NCBI GenBank assembly: GCA_034190875.2
Contig: CM067348.1
Coordinates: 43,844,759-43,908,758, forward strand
Source of the DNA: Urechis unicinctus
Taxonomy: Eukaryota; Annelida; Polychaeta; Xenopneusta; Urechidae
Direction: 5' to 3'
DNA: 64,000 nt
In this document: positions 22,223 through 64,000 of the stretch, one piece after another
How the letters are laid out: each line of letters begins with the position of its first letter
Numbering within the stretch: the first letter of the stretch is position 1
Made by a program: the position numbers and the translations under genes
The notes under the pieces: model-generated
What the model saw: the letters and a program-made list of their open reading frames with translations, nothing else
Told to the model about the DNA's origin: nothing
Database searches by the model: none

Positions 22223-24444
22223 ATGGCTTCATCAAGTGCTATGGATCTTAAGCCACATAAGATGCGGTCTGAGACTTATGGAAAGGACGTCGTTCAGAGT
22301 ATGAATGAGCTTCGTCAAAATGACGAGCTCTGTGACTTCACTGTCTCTGCTGATGGCAAGGTGTTTAAGGTAAGATGAGATGGATTGTCTGAGGTTGCTA
22401 TGGTGGTGTTCATTGTTCAAACACTATATCAGAGCTATGTGATGTGTATGGGTATTAAGCTTTCACCTACTCTCGTTACTGAACCTATGATCAGTTGTAT
22501 TGATAATCTGTCAACCTACTACGCCAATCATAGATGTCCCGAAAACTGGCATGGAAGTATCCATGGTTGAATATGTAGAGAAAAAAATGTTGGGTTTGAT
22601 GTAGCTAATAGCATTTGGAACCAGATTGGCAAAACAAGTTCATGCTGATATATCATCCTCATTCATTTTTATAAATAATGATTGGGATGGTGTACTCATG
22701 AAGTCATAATTTCCTCTGATCAAAATAATGTTTTTTATGTTAACTTTGTCATTGTACAAGATATCAAACCTCCAAATGTTCTTTTTTTGTTCAGGTGCAT
22801 AAAATCCTCCTTGCGGCTACATCAGATTATTTTCGTGCGATGTTGCAAGGACCAATGAAGGAGAGCAAAGAAGAGAAAGTGGATCTCAAAGGGGTGACGG
22901 CCCATGCCCTGGATTTAACACTGGGTTTTATTTACTCTGGAGAGCTGGAACTGAACTGGGATAACTTGCTGGAAGTGTTGAATGCAGCCAGCCATCTGCA
23001 AGTAAATGCAGCCATGAATATCTGCAGTGATTACATCATTTCTCTGCTCACTTTTGCCAATGCTGAAGATCTTTTGCACGTGTCGGACATGTACTCCCTG
23101 AGTCGAGTGGCAGAGTATTATGATATCAAAGTGCTCACTTGCTTTGAAGAATTCAGCAAGACAGATCAATTCCTGAAGTTAACCGCACCTGAGTTAGCCC
23201 GCTTCCTTGGCGATGACCGCTTGGTGATTTCCAGGGAGCATTTGTTATTTGAGCTGCTGTGTCTTTGGCTTTGTCAGGGGGATAAGTCAGGGAAGAAAGC
23301 TATGACAGGGCCACTGGATGAAAGTGTTGAAGAGGTCGTAAAATGCATCCGTTTCGGGCTCATGTCACAGAGTGAGTTGGTAGGTCTCCAGTCTCATTGG
23401 TTGACGTTTTGTAGCGGGCAAATTCACACCTATATCACGCAGGCATTGAAATACCATACAGACTGTAGGCACAGCCACCCCAAACTCACCTGCCAGACCC
23501 AGCTGCGGTGTGCTGACAGTGACTGTGTAGTGTTTGTGCACCACGGGTCATCATGTCATCCGTTTGAAGTGACGGCCTACAACCCACTCAACCGACATTT
23601 CTACCAGCTGGCCAGCGACATCAGCGGGCACCGTGACTGTCGCATCACGACGCTGGAGGATTTCGTCTTTGTGTGTCGGGTTGTCGATTGCGGGGGCGGG
23701 ACTCTGATGAACTCTTTGCTGCGTTTTGATTTGCGTCACCTGGCACTTCATGAACTCACCCCATGTCGGCATTTACACATCGACCCCGTGTTGTTATGCA
23801 AAGGGAAGTGGCTGTATATATTTGGCGGAACCACCGAGAATTACCAAGCTATGGACGTGGTGGAGTGTTACGATATTTCAAGCAATACATGGCTGGAACT
23901 GCCCCCTCTACCCCAGCCGGGACATTCAATGGGTGGAGTTGTGGATGGGGAATTGATTTATCTGTCTGGAGGAATGTGTGGTCAGGACAGGCAGCCATCC
24001 AATGCACTCATTGCTTACAACCCAAACACGCAGACGTGGAGCACCAAATCCCCCATGCACTGTGCTCGTCGACTCCACCAGATGGCTTTACTCAACTCGC
24101 AGCTCTACGTGCTCGGGGGCTCCCACAGTTTCCATCAGAACACGCAAATTCCGATGGAAACGTACGACACAGCCACTGACCAGTGGACGCTGCTAGCTGC
24201 CACCCTAGCCGGCCGGTCAGTGGGTCACTTCATCATCCTTGAAAACAACATCCTATCGATCGGCCGAGAACACCACGAAGCTTCCGAAGAAGACATCTGG
24301 CACTATGACATGCAGTCGCAGACATGGAAACAGTTCGTAAAAGCCCCCCGCAGAATGGGGCTTGCATCCGCAACCTGCTGCCTAGGAAAAGTCAATTTCC
24401 ATGACAACCAGGTTTCCAAGAAAGTCATTCTCGACAAGCGATGA
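22223..24444 (+). CDS. BTB-BACK-kelch protein (kelch-like), 2 coding exons, 598 aa
   Basis: A probable CUL3 ubiquitin-ligase substrate adaptor. Exon 1 is 22223-22369 (49 codons, ending VFK, donor gtaagatgag). Exon 2 is 22795-24444 (acceptor ttttgttcag, starting VHKILLAATSDYF). The junction is phase 0 and falls inside the BTB core, so the spliced protein restores VFKVHKILLAATSDYFRAML. BTB spans about residues 33-135 and BACK about 140-245 (AEDLLHVSDMYSL onward). Kelch blades lie in the C-terminal half, with LYIFGG, LIYLSGG and LYVLGG followed by Tyr-Asp and Trp positions. The length is typical for KLHL proteins (about 550-650). The start at 22,223 is the first ATG of the frame. I cannot name the orthologue; the conserved blades make it a far more regular family member than the kelch gene at 6.3 kb. 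Confidence 0.93.
22370..22794 (+). other. Intron of the plus-strand kelch gene
   Basis: A GT-AG intron of 425 nt (gtaagatgag to ttttttgttcag). Short open frames within it are not coding. Confidence 0.85.
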
Positions 24445-27042
24445 TGAAATTGACATCTCTGGGTAGTTGAAATTTACGCAGGTACTCTCTGCACTTGAAT
24501 TTCTGGTAAGCTGGTGACCACATTTGCGAACACTTGAATCTTATATCTTGTATAATGCATTTAGTATGGGTTCTGTATTTAACCTGTGATAACCAACACA
24601 TCCTCAAGGGCAAAAAAAAAAATAACATTCTGTAGTCAAGGTTTTTTTTCCTGTTTGTATTCATGCTGAGCAGATTTTATTTTCTACCACAATGAATTGT
24701 TTTATCTCAATAATTCAAATATTTAATACAGCAGGAGGTGTGATATATAGGTTCAGAAGTTTAGGGAAGTTTCAGTGACAAAAGATGTTTGAATAATCCT
24801 ATTTTCGACGACTCCTTTGCTGGGATTGTTTGATGCTTGATAACATAGGATGGTTTGACTTGTGATGATGCCACATTTACTCGTGTATAAGTCTTTACTT
24901 TTTAACCCAAATTTCAAACAAATTAGAGTTGCAACTTATTGGTGAGACTCAGATATTTTGTGCCAGTTTTGATCAGAACTGTTCACAATTTGTTATAGCC
25001 AGTGCATACTGCATATGGGTGTAGCCATCTTGAGTGTGTTCAGCATGGTAACTCGATTTGTTAAACAACTCCATGGCTAAGAACGTTATCTGAAAACCAC
25101 CCTGGCATTTATAGTCCCATCTTCTATATTAATAGGTATCAACTTGAAAGACAAAATTTTGGGTACGACTCTTAACTCGAGGGTGACTTATACACAAGGA
25201 AATACTATGTGACTACATAGAAGTAGAGGGAAGGTATTGGAATACGAAGCCAAGTTGTACAGTTGTACAAATTGAATTCTCATGTCAATAGGAAATGCAT
25301 TTGAACTTCATATGAGGGTTGGTATATACTCAGATGTGAGTTAAGTATATCCTCCCAAGTAGATAATCTGATTGCCTCAAATTTAATACCTCTTGAATGT
25401 TGGTGTACCTCGATATAGAAATACCTCATAGAATAGGCCCTTCTTGTGTACAGGGCAGACTGCCTCAATTCTTCATACCACATCTTGTGTTTTTACGCTG
25501 GGTCAAAAGGTCGCAGCAGTTGAAATATTATCATCAAATATAGCTCTATTGCAATTGTTAGCTTTTTCGAGGGTATAATTTTTGAAGTTGTTTTTCAAAG
25601 GCTATTACTGCTTCACAATTGTTGAGTGTGTCATGAGGAACTTAATGTATGTAAGTAAGAAATTATGCTTCATAATAGTGCTGTTATGGTATGTAGTGCT
25701 TTGGTGTGCTATTTTTTTTTTTTTTTTTTTTTTTTGCATCCTGGTATTGTTCTTATCTGCCTTGTGTGGAATATCCAGCGCTGGGTCTGTATGTCTGTTG
25801 GGTTATTACATATAAAGTTGTGTTGGTCCTTTAGCTGTTCTGAACCAACTTAGATTCTCTTTGCCATCAATGTTAGACATTGAAAGTGTTTCTTATAGCG
25901 TTTCCGACTCTCCTACTAGTGAGCGATGATTACCCAGAACATTTCGACGATATTTGTGTCCCTGTTTGCTTGCTATTTTTATTTTGTTTATGTAAATCAA
26001 ACATCTCTGCAGTCTTAGAGTGTGTTGCTGTGAAAAAATGCTACCAATAATTTGTTTATTTTGCAGGGTGCTTCAGCATTGATTTTTACGACCCCTTAAA
26101 TCATTGACCTTCTGTGATGTCTGTTATTGTAACCACCCTCCCCCCCACCTTCCCTTCACGCCATCTAGTGCTTAGTGTTAAGTGTGTGATTTGACTTGGG
26201 GAGTTGGTATAAATGGTTATTATTGGTGTACATATGGGTAGCAAGGGTTTCCATTAAAACAACCATATTCGATAAGGAATAAACCATGTCTGAACATCAC
26301 AGGCTTCCACTTACAGAAGCTTACGGGAGCTTACGGGAGCTGATGCAGGTGCTTCTAGATGCTTGTTCAGTGTTCTGTAACTGTTCATGAACTATCAAGG
26401 ATAAATTGTGTCAGTCCGGCTGTGTTTGGGTGGGTGTTATGTCCCCTAAACGTCAACACCCTTCTGATGATCTCTGGTTTACTTTGACAGGGGGGCTATC
26501 TGGGTTTACAAGAATGACAAATGACGTAAAATACCTCACCCTCGTACATACCACTACAGCTTATTTATTGCAAATGCAGATTTTTGTTATTCAAGGTTGT
26601 ATCAATTCAATATAAGCTAGATATATTTTTGAGAAATGTAGATTTCATGTTCACAAGGTTATTCGTTGTTTATTGACTCTGTGGAATTATGCTACATTGA
26701 TGACCACATTTCTCCCTTTTCCAAAAATGTACTTTTTCACTAAAAAAGGGCCAGTGTATTTTTTCGTCTGTCAAAATATGTTGATATCTGTTGTCACGGT
26801 AACATCTATTTCCCATGTGAGACCTGCAATGGCGATATTGGGATTGTAGGTCAAACATCTAAGATGCAGTTCAAAATCCTTCGTTTATTAATTGATCATT
26901 GCAACAGTTTACATTTTTGTCTCATGCATGCAGAGAGGATTTTAGATCATGTTAATTGGTTTAGATCAACTAAACTTCATGTAAAAATGGAGAGATGTGT
27001 GATGATATCGCAGAGATTGCCATCACATAACTGGAGTATGGC
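24445..27042. other. 3-prime flank of kelch gene and intergenic sequence
   Basis: It probably contains the 3-prime untranslated region. One candidate AATAAA lies at about 26,277, unproven. A poly-T run lies at about 25,712-25,735. No further gene is recognised. Confidence 0.4.
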
Positions 27043-27110
27043 GATGACATCACAGACAAAGTGATGACATCACAAAGTGATGACATCACAGACTAAGTGA
27101 TGACATCACA
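27043..27110. repeat. Four tandem GTGATGACATCACA-like units
   Basis: GATGACATCAC occurs four times in about 68 bases, at 16-20-base spacing (27,043, 27,062, 27,078 and 27,098 approximately). Each core TGACATCA is one base from a consensus cAMP/AP-1-type site (TGACGTCA). This could be a small satellite or a binding-site cluster. Confidence 0.6.
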
Positions 27111-28875
27111 CACCCTGTGTCCATGTCACACACTCGCCTTTGTTTGTATTTGCGATATTAGTTCATTGAATCACAGAATTACCTCATATCACATATCAGG
27201 TGTATACCAACCTTGTCAGCCTCATGGATAGATCAGCTCCTAGCCACTATAACAACAATCACAAACTCTACAACCACGTCAAGCTTTTCGCCCTGAAAAA
27301 TGGGCTTCGTTACCTCAATTATGTATTACTTTATGCCTCCTTGCCCAATATGAGCTTGTTGTTATGTGTATAATAACTGCCACATGTCTTGTTGTGACAC
27401 AGCAACATGTATTATCCCGGTGTCTGATCTATTGATTGCTCTGTTCGATTTTTGTAGCTAAGTATGCCAGGTAGACAGTTCTTTGAATGCATTTTAGTGT
27501 ATCAGTATTGCATGTATGCCCATATCAATACAGATCCCCCCCCCTCCCCCCACCCCCGGAGTAGGTGTTTGCTGTTTATATATATATCTTTGCATATTGC
27601 TATCCTTCATTGCATTTTTTATTGTGCTGGTAACAGGACATGAGATATCGAAGCCAGAAAGAGTTTTTGGGGGGCTTTAAATGGCATTTTAACTAATTTT
27701 TGGAAATAAACCCTGATTGTTATGCTGGTGCGAAGACCTGAGGGCTTTAATTCGAATGTAGTCTGATGCCTTTTTGACTCTCTATCCCCCTGATTGGCCA
27801 TTACAACGCCAATGAGAGGGGACCTTGGGCAATACACTCAAAGCTTTATATTCAAAGTAGTCTTTCAAGTTTCTGTGAACTTAATGGCGAGAAATCATGT
27901 TCTCTTTAAACTGTTTGACATAATATCTCAAGTCTAGAACATGTTTTTCAATAAAATTTTGTTGATTCATAAGATTGATTGATATATATAACTGATTGCG
28001 ATTATCTTCGTCAGGGGTTTGCTGGTGTCTTAAGACCTTCTGATGTTTGTAATATTCACTGGTATCCATATCAGGTCCTCAATCCCAGTATGTTTTTTAA
28101 TTCTTTATTCTATATAGAATTGTTAAAACATCGAGAGTACCAAGTTCATACAATATTTGTTTGAAACAAAATAGCATTTCACTGCTTGCTTTGATGCAGT
28201 TGCCATCACATATATAACCTCAGGTGGTTTATCCTCCTTAAATTGATTTTTCCCTCGATCCCCAGTTTCTTTAGTTTCCAATTAGTTTATTTAAACATAT
28301 TTCATGAATACAAACAACATAAAAGACTGGTGCATAGTCAATAATATAGTTTATTTATTGATAGAATATATATAATATATATTTATGATTTTACGATATG
28401 ACCCCCCCCCGACGCGACATTATGATAAATCCACAACTATTTTCAAATTTCAAGCAATGAATTAAAAAAAACAAGAAAAACTTTGTGACCGCCAAGAGAG
28501 GTATTTCGACCCAGTCGAAGATATGTCAACTAAGAGGAATTGATTCAAAACTTGTAAATGGTCTAGAACATGTTGGTTACAATAAACATCAAGCCTCACT
28601 TGACTGAATGTTTATCTGTCCCCAATAAATGCATTGAATATTGAGTGGTTCAAAGACAAATATACCCATGCATGCATGATTGCACTATTAACATTGTGTT
28701 GCAACATTCAAAAGATGGGAGTTCACACAATATACTCTGTTTCCCACTGTTGCCACGGTACCTGTGTACAACTATCACCATGGTAACTGCATTCTACATG
28801 AAGTAAGATAACTGTCAGACAGAACATCAGCAGCAGTGACAAACACGAGGCTGACTTGGCCCCCAATAAAATGTT

Positions 28876-28950
28876 TTCTTTTTAGATATATATATCTTAA
28901 TATATATATTATATCATATATATATATATATATTTTCTATATATATATAC
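28876..28950. repeat. TA-rich microsatellite (left duplicate)
   Basis: Interrupted TA repeat within the left duplicate, corresponding to 31,395-31,462 in the right duplicate. Confidence 0.8.
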
Positions 28951-29339
28951 ATAGGCGATGTGAGAGGATAAAGATTGCAGAGGCTGGGTTGAGCATCAAT
29001 GCTCACATATATCACAAGATACAGATGTAAATGATGAGCTTCAAAGATGACAGACCGACAATTGCCATCTTCACAATACCAGTTTATCCATGTAACATAC
29101 ACCAGACAAGTAAGAGAAAGCGCAGCCAATCACTTTCATAAAAGGACAGATCAGTTACATTTTGAGGGAGTAAATTCCACATCAATAAGTTTGGCTTCAA
29201 TCAATGATGCATTCATGTTGTCATAATAACAATTAACCTAGTACTCTATGTCAAAGCATTGCAGGGTTTTCAATGATTATGCCTGGATTAACCAGCCCTA
29301 CAATATAAGTGAGCTATTACTGGAAGATAGTATCGAATT

Positions 29340-29538
29340 AGATATATAATCTACATATTTATATATATATATAATAATTACCTATATATCCAGAAATAAT
29401 CCTATATATACAGACATATCACATATATATATACCATACTTGTCAGCTCATGAGATTATATATGTATATATATTATACCATATATATACTCCTATATATA
29501 TATATTCATATAAATCTATATATATAATATATATATAC
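29340..29538. repeat. Interrupted TA microsatellite (left duplicate)
   Basis: TA blocks are separated by unique spacers. In the right duplicate the same place (31,832-32,076) is a much purer and longer TA array. Confidence 0.8.
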
Positions 29539-31392
29539 AAGCACACTTAATACAGTAGTTAAATACAATGTTCACGAGTCAAAATATGCATACACTTTAA
29601 TGCCATAACCAAAGTTAGCCCAGTTTTGTGTGTGATTTTAGCCAAGTCGTTTTTGTTTCATTACTGTATATACAATGAAATATCAATATCAGGCCAGGAC
29701 AGGGATGGTTGTGAGATTGGGGGTATTTGAGGTACATGACATTGAAATAGGCACAACTTCAAAACAGATCCACCATGACAAACATTTTACAAGCATTCTT
29801 TTATATGTGCTGCCAAACAGGAGATCATGAAATTGATTGAAATGCAAACGAAAACATGACAAGTTCTTACCCATGTGATTTTTGTGATTGACAGGCTGAA
29901 AACCACAATTGTGTCAGTGAAATCAGCATGCTTCCCGCTAAGTGACTAACACTTTCTGGGTTTCATTCATTTCTTTCTTGTCAATACCAAAGTATTGTGG
30001 GAAGATGATATTGGAATTCATTGCTAAATGATTTTGTATGTGATTTAATTTTCTTGAAAATGTCTCTTTATACATGGCAGACTTAGTTGTATAAAGTTCT
30101 GACAGAATCAACCAGAAAAGAGTTTTTCTTAAAATGATTGTTAGGAAATTTCCTCATGGTAACTTGGCATTTTAATAATTTTGGATTTCCATAAACCCTG
30201 ATTGTTATGCTGGTGAGTTCCTGAGGGTAAATTTCGAATGTACTGATGCCTTTTCTCTATCCCCTGATTGGCCAATCACAACAGCCAATGAGAGGGGACC
30301 TTGGGAATACACTAAAGCTTTATATTCAAAGTAGTCTTTCAAGTGCTGTGACTTAATGGCGAGAAATCATGTTCTCTTTAAACTGTTTGACATAATATCT
30401 CAAGTCTAGAACATGTTTCAATAAAATTTTGTTGATTCATAAGATTTGTCTTTATTGATATATATAACTGATTGCGATTATCTTCGTCAGGGGTTGCTGG
30501 TGTCTTAAGACTTCTGATGTTTGTAATATCACTGGTATCCATATCAGGTCCTCAATCCCAAGTATGTTTTAATTCTTATTCTATATAGAATTGTTAAACA
30601 TTCGAGAGTACCAAGTTCATAACATCCATATTTGTTTGAAAAAAATAGCATTTCACTGCTTGCTTTGATGCAGTTGCCATCACATGATATACACCTCAAG
30701 GTGTTTATCCTCCTTAAATTGATTTTTCCCTCGATCCCCAGTTTCTTTAGTTTCCAATTAGTTATTTAAACATATTTTCATGAATACAAACAACATAAAA
30801 GACTGGGTATAGTCAATAATATAGTTTATTTATTGATAGAATATATATAATATATATTTATATATCATTTTACGATATGACCCGACGCGACATTATGTAA
30901 TAAATATAATGAACTATTTTCAAAGACCAAGCAAGGAATTAAAAAAAAAAAGATTTGGAGAAACTTGTACCGCCACTAGAGGGTTACACCTGTCGAGAGG
31001 TCACTAAGGGTCAAAGGTTGCTAAATTCATCAAACTTGTTCGTTTCATCAAACTCCAAAGATTACAATACCTACGAAATCAGACTGCACTTGACTGAATG
31101 TTTATCTGTCCCCAATAAATGCATTGAATATTGAGTGGTTCAAAAGACAAACTTTAGAACCCATGCATGCATACAGCACTATGAAACACTGTTGCAACAT
31201 TCAAAAGAGATTCACCATCCAGTCACACATATATACTCTGTTTACACTGTTGCCACGGTACCTGTGTACACTATCACCATGGTAACTGCATTCTACATGA
31301 AGTAGATAACAACTGTTTTTTCAACCAGACAACATCAACAGCAGTGACAAACACGAGGCTGACTTGGCCCCCAAATAAAATGTTTTCTTTTT

Positions 31393-31394
<2 letters not shown>

Positions 31395-31459
<65 letters not shown>

Positions 31460-31462
31460 ACA
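31395..31462. repeat. TA microsatellite (right duplicate)
   Basis: TA repeat interrupted once by AAAC. It is the counterpart of 28,876-28,950. Confidence 0.85.
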
Positions 31463-31829
31463 TAGGCTATGTGAGAGGATAAAGATGCAGAGGCTGGTTG
31501 AGCATCAATGCTCACATATATCACAAGATACAGATGTAAATGATAATAGCTTCAAAGATGACAGACCGACAATGCCATCTTCACAATACCAACACTTTAT
31601 CCATGTAACATACACACAGACAAGTAAGAGAAGGCAGCCAATCACTTTCATAAAAGGACAGATCCAGTTACATTTTGAGGGAGTAAATTCCACATCATAA
31701 GTTTGGCTCAATCAATGATGCATTCATGTTGTACAGCAATAACAATTACCTAGTACTCGCTTGTGTCAAAGCATTGCAGGGTTTTAATGCGAATGATTTA
31801 TTTGTAGCCTACAGGTTTGAGCTAATACT

Positions 31830-32078
<249 letters not shown>

Positions 32079-32500
32079 AGCACACTTAATACAGTAGTTA
32101 AGTACAATGTTCACGAGTCAAAATATGCATACACTTTAATGCCATAACCAAAGTTAGAGGAGTTGTGTGTGATTTGGCCAAGTGGTTTTTGTTTGAACTC
32201 GTCTATACAATGAAATATCAGGCCAGGACAGGGATGGTTTGAACAGATTTGAAGGGAGACATTGTTTGGCTTCAAAGGTATTTTCTTTACAGAGACATTG
32301 CGAAATGGCACAACAATCAAAACAGATCACCATGACAACATTCTTACAGCAGTCTCTTTTTCTTAGTGAAAAATTCAGAATAATAACACTCTAATGATTA
32401 ATTAAGCGGTTTCTGATTTTCATCAACCTTTAAGTCCAGGAGAATACAGTTGAGGATTGATTGAAAATGCAAACGAAAACATGGTTTTTACAAGATACCC

Positions 32501-33465
32501 AAATACCCAAGTGAACTGGTCCACACGTCATTAATAAATTCAGAGGATTTCCTCCAAGAAAAAATGCATCAAGAACACTAACCAGAGTGGACAAAAATTA
32601 TGGAGAATTCTTTAACAAGTTGCATAAAAAAACCATGCTTCAAATGTGCTGTTGAAACGCACACACTGACTAGGACAACCATGTCGCAACAATTTTTTTA
32701 CCATCCCCAAACGAACGTATCACAGGCCATTTATAAACCTCAAAACTGGCCTTATTTCCTGGGGAACGAAACAAAACAAACAAATAATTCAAGTTCATGT
32801 TCACTAGAATCAGCTAAATGGTTGAATGTTAGACAACTACACAAGTCAACATGATGAAAGAGTAAGGCAAAATGAATAAAATTCTATGTACAAACTGCGA
32901 CACACAGATTGACAGCATTTGAATAATTGCAATATACAACACATACATACAAACATACCTACACAACTACAATCTATAATGAAGCATATCCCCACAACCC
33001 TTTTAATTCCCCCAAAAGATAAAACTCTTACATATTGAACACAATATGTTGCCATGGCGTTCTGACTGTAGGCATGGCAACACCTGAATTTGTTTCAGCG
33101 TGTAACTACTCAACATAGAACACATCTACACATTACTGCAGTATCATCTTCAAATTTCCTCATCCTGCCAAGGAGGATTATCTCAACCATCAGCCTCACA
33201 CCACAATAATTTAACGCCATTTAGTCGTTGGCACACTCAAGACAAAAAATGCACTGCATCAATACAGCTAAGTACTTATTAGATTCATGCATCCTTAATC
33301 AAGTTTACAACTTTCATGACATTTTTGTTGAACTTTCTGAATGAAACACAGAAGTGTCATCCTTAAAACATGCACTTTACGACTTGGATATTGAAACTGA
33401 ACACTGAAGTATTGTTCCCATGACTGAAGAAGGAGGATGAAGAGAAGAGAATTTATGTGTGTATT

Positions 33466-33500
<35 letters not shown>

Positions 33501-33508
33501 CAAGTGTA
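32501..33508. other. 3-prime flank of the FNDC3-like gene
   Basis: It probably holds the 3-prime untranslated region of the minus-strand FNDC3-like gene, whose stop codon occupies 33,509-33,511. A TG repeat lies at about 33,466-33,496. No other gene is recognised, and I could not fix a polyadenylation site. Confidence 0.45.
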
Positions 33509-63211
<29,703 letters not shown>

Positions 63212-64000
63212 GGCTGCGTTATCCGTAGATTATGGTGATATTCCCAATAGATATAAATATCACAGAGCACAGAAACTAAACCGTGTGTAATTTTAACCGG
63301 AAAATGAGCGCTCCCTATCAAGTGGGAGCGCTGGTATCGCCACAGACAGCCGTCACGATCATGGCAAATTCACAAATATGTGGTCGAGTAAAATTCGAGG
63401 AATGCTGGTGACCAGAACAAATACTGGAAAACTCGCAACACAAAGGAATCTTCGTCTGCCAGATTACACAACACCCTGAATATGATGGAATCTCATAAAA
63501 GGGGGGTTATTGCCAAATGAATGCAGGTGACAACAATCCAATCAACTTGGCGAGGTAGTTCGCGAGGACGCACTTTCACACGATAGTATCCACGATCCCG
63601 TACAAATCACCGACGGAGATTTGATCCATATCCGTCCGCGCGAGCAGCTGGTCAAGTGATTATGAGATCCGTACGCACTACAATGAACCCGAACTGGCAG
63701 CGGAGCCAGCTCACGGCCAGATGTGCCTTGTGTAAACAAGACAGAGGTTCCAGAACGGACCGGGGCTGCTTAATCCCCAGATACGGTCGTCCGAGGCCAG
63801 CCTACAACAGTCAGGGCGAGCGGATGGGAGATAAAGATCAAGTCGGAAAGAAAACCGTGCCACGTCGCCGGCTTTATAGACTACCACAACTAAGAGAGCG
63901 GCGGGCGAGAGAGACAGCCCATCTTCCACACAGCCACAACCTACATATCACCTCATTACAAACGAGATGCCGCAAGGCCTCTGTACTCTACTCACAATGG
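63212..64000 (-). promoter_or_regulatory. Upstream region of the FNDC3-like gene (leader and probable promoter)
   Basis: It lies directly upstream of the exon 1 ATG. Moderately GC-rich. An in-frame TAA shortly before ATG 63,211 marks the end of the leader. No TATA box or further gene recognised. Confidence 0.35.

Larger units (their letters stand above)
27650..29930. repeat. Direct duplication, left copy (about 2.3 kb)
   Basis: It matches 30,110-32,500 in order throughout. Landmarks shared almost verbatim are CTGATTGGCCA with GCCAATGAGAGGGGACCTTG, GATTGCGATTATCTTCGTCA, CTCGATCCCCAGTTTCTTTA, GGGAGTAAATTCCACATC and CACGAGTCAAAATATGCATA. Differences are mainly one- to few-base indels at homopolymers plus TA-array length. 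No coding sequence is inside. Confidence 0.85.

Noticed and set aside
23551-24196. Several overlapping frames on both strands
   Set aside because: Shadows of the second exon of the plus-strand kelch gene, which has the only frame with BTB, BACK and kelch homology.

Overview
This window is nuclear DNA from an intron-rich animal, most likely a marine mollusc or other lophotrochozoan. The basis is classical GT-AG introns, metazoan gene families (kelch-like, SLC16, FNDC3), very abundant micro- and minisatellites, and an interspersed repeat at about 46.0-46.4 kb that I recall as common in gastropods. The species is an inference and was not tested. There are no bacterial, plasmid or phage features and no CRISPR array.

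Layout. 1-6.2 kb is gene-poor, with a 1.2-kb CCA trinucleotide array and a decayed Ty3/gypsy retrotransposon fragment. 6.28-7.87 kb holds a minus-strand BTB-BACK-kelch gene with its whole coding sequence in one exon. Upstream of it, at 8.1-9.65 kb, lies a tandemly duplicated pair of exon-like segments. 10-15.9 kb is repeat-rich and has no recognisable gene. 15.92-18.92 kb is a complete five-exon minus-strand SLC16/monocarboxylate-transporter-like gene. 22.2-24.4 kb is a second kelch-like gene on the plus strand. 24.4-33.5 kb is intergenic and contains a 2.3-kb direct duplication that may be an assembly artefact. From 33.5 to 63.2 kb a single minus-strand gene fills the rest: an FNDC3 homologue with 24 coding exons, nine fibronectin type III domains and a C-terminal transmembrane anchor.

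I rebuilt the exon structures by matching splice sites and codon phase. The FNDC3 chain closes in phase through all 24 exons (1,410 codons), provided one surplus base in exon 1 is removed. Its introns carry an unusual density of different minisatellites, among them a roughly 3-kb array of a 42-bp unit in the last intron. They also hold a complete non-autonomous hAT-like transposon with perfect 8-bp target duplication, and a probable alternative first exon.

The four genes are functionally unrelated: two probable CUL3 ubiquitin-ligase adaptors, a solute carrier and an ER/secretory-membrane FN3 protein. I see no operon-like or novel multi-gene system. The most notable items are the duplicated exon pair, the FNDC3 alternative start and intronic arrays, the hAT element and MITE, and a transporter that lacks the charged residues of proton-coupled MCTs.
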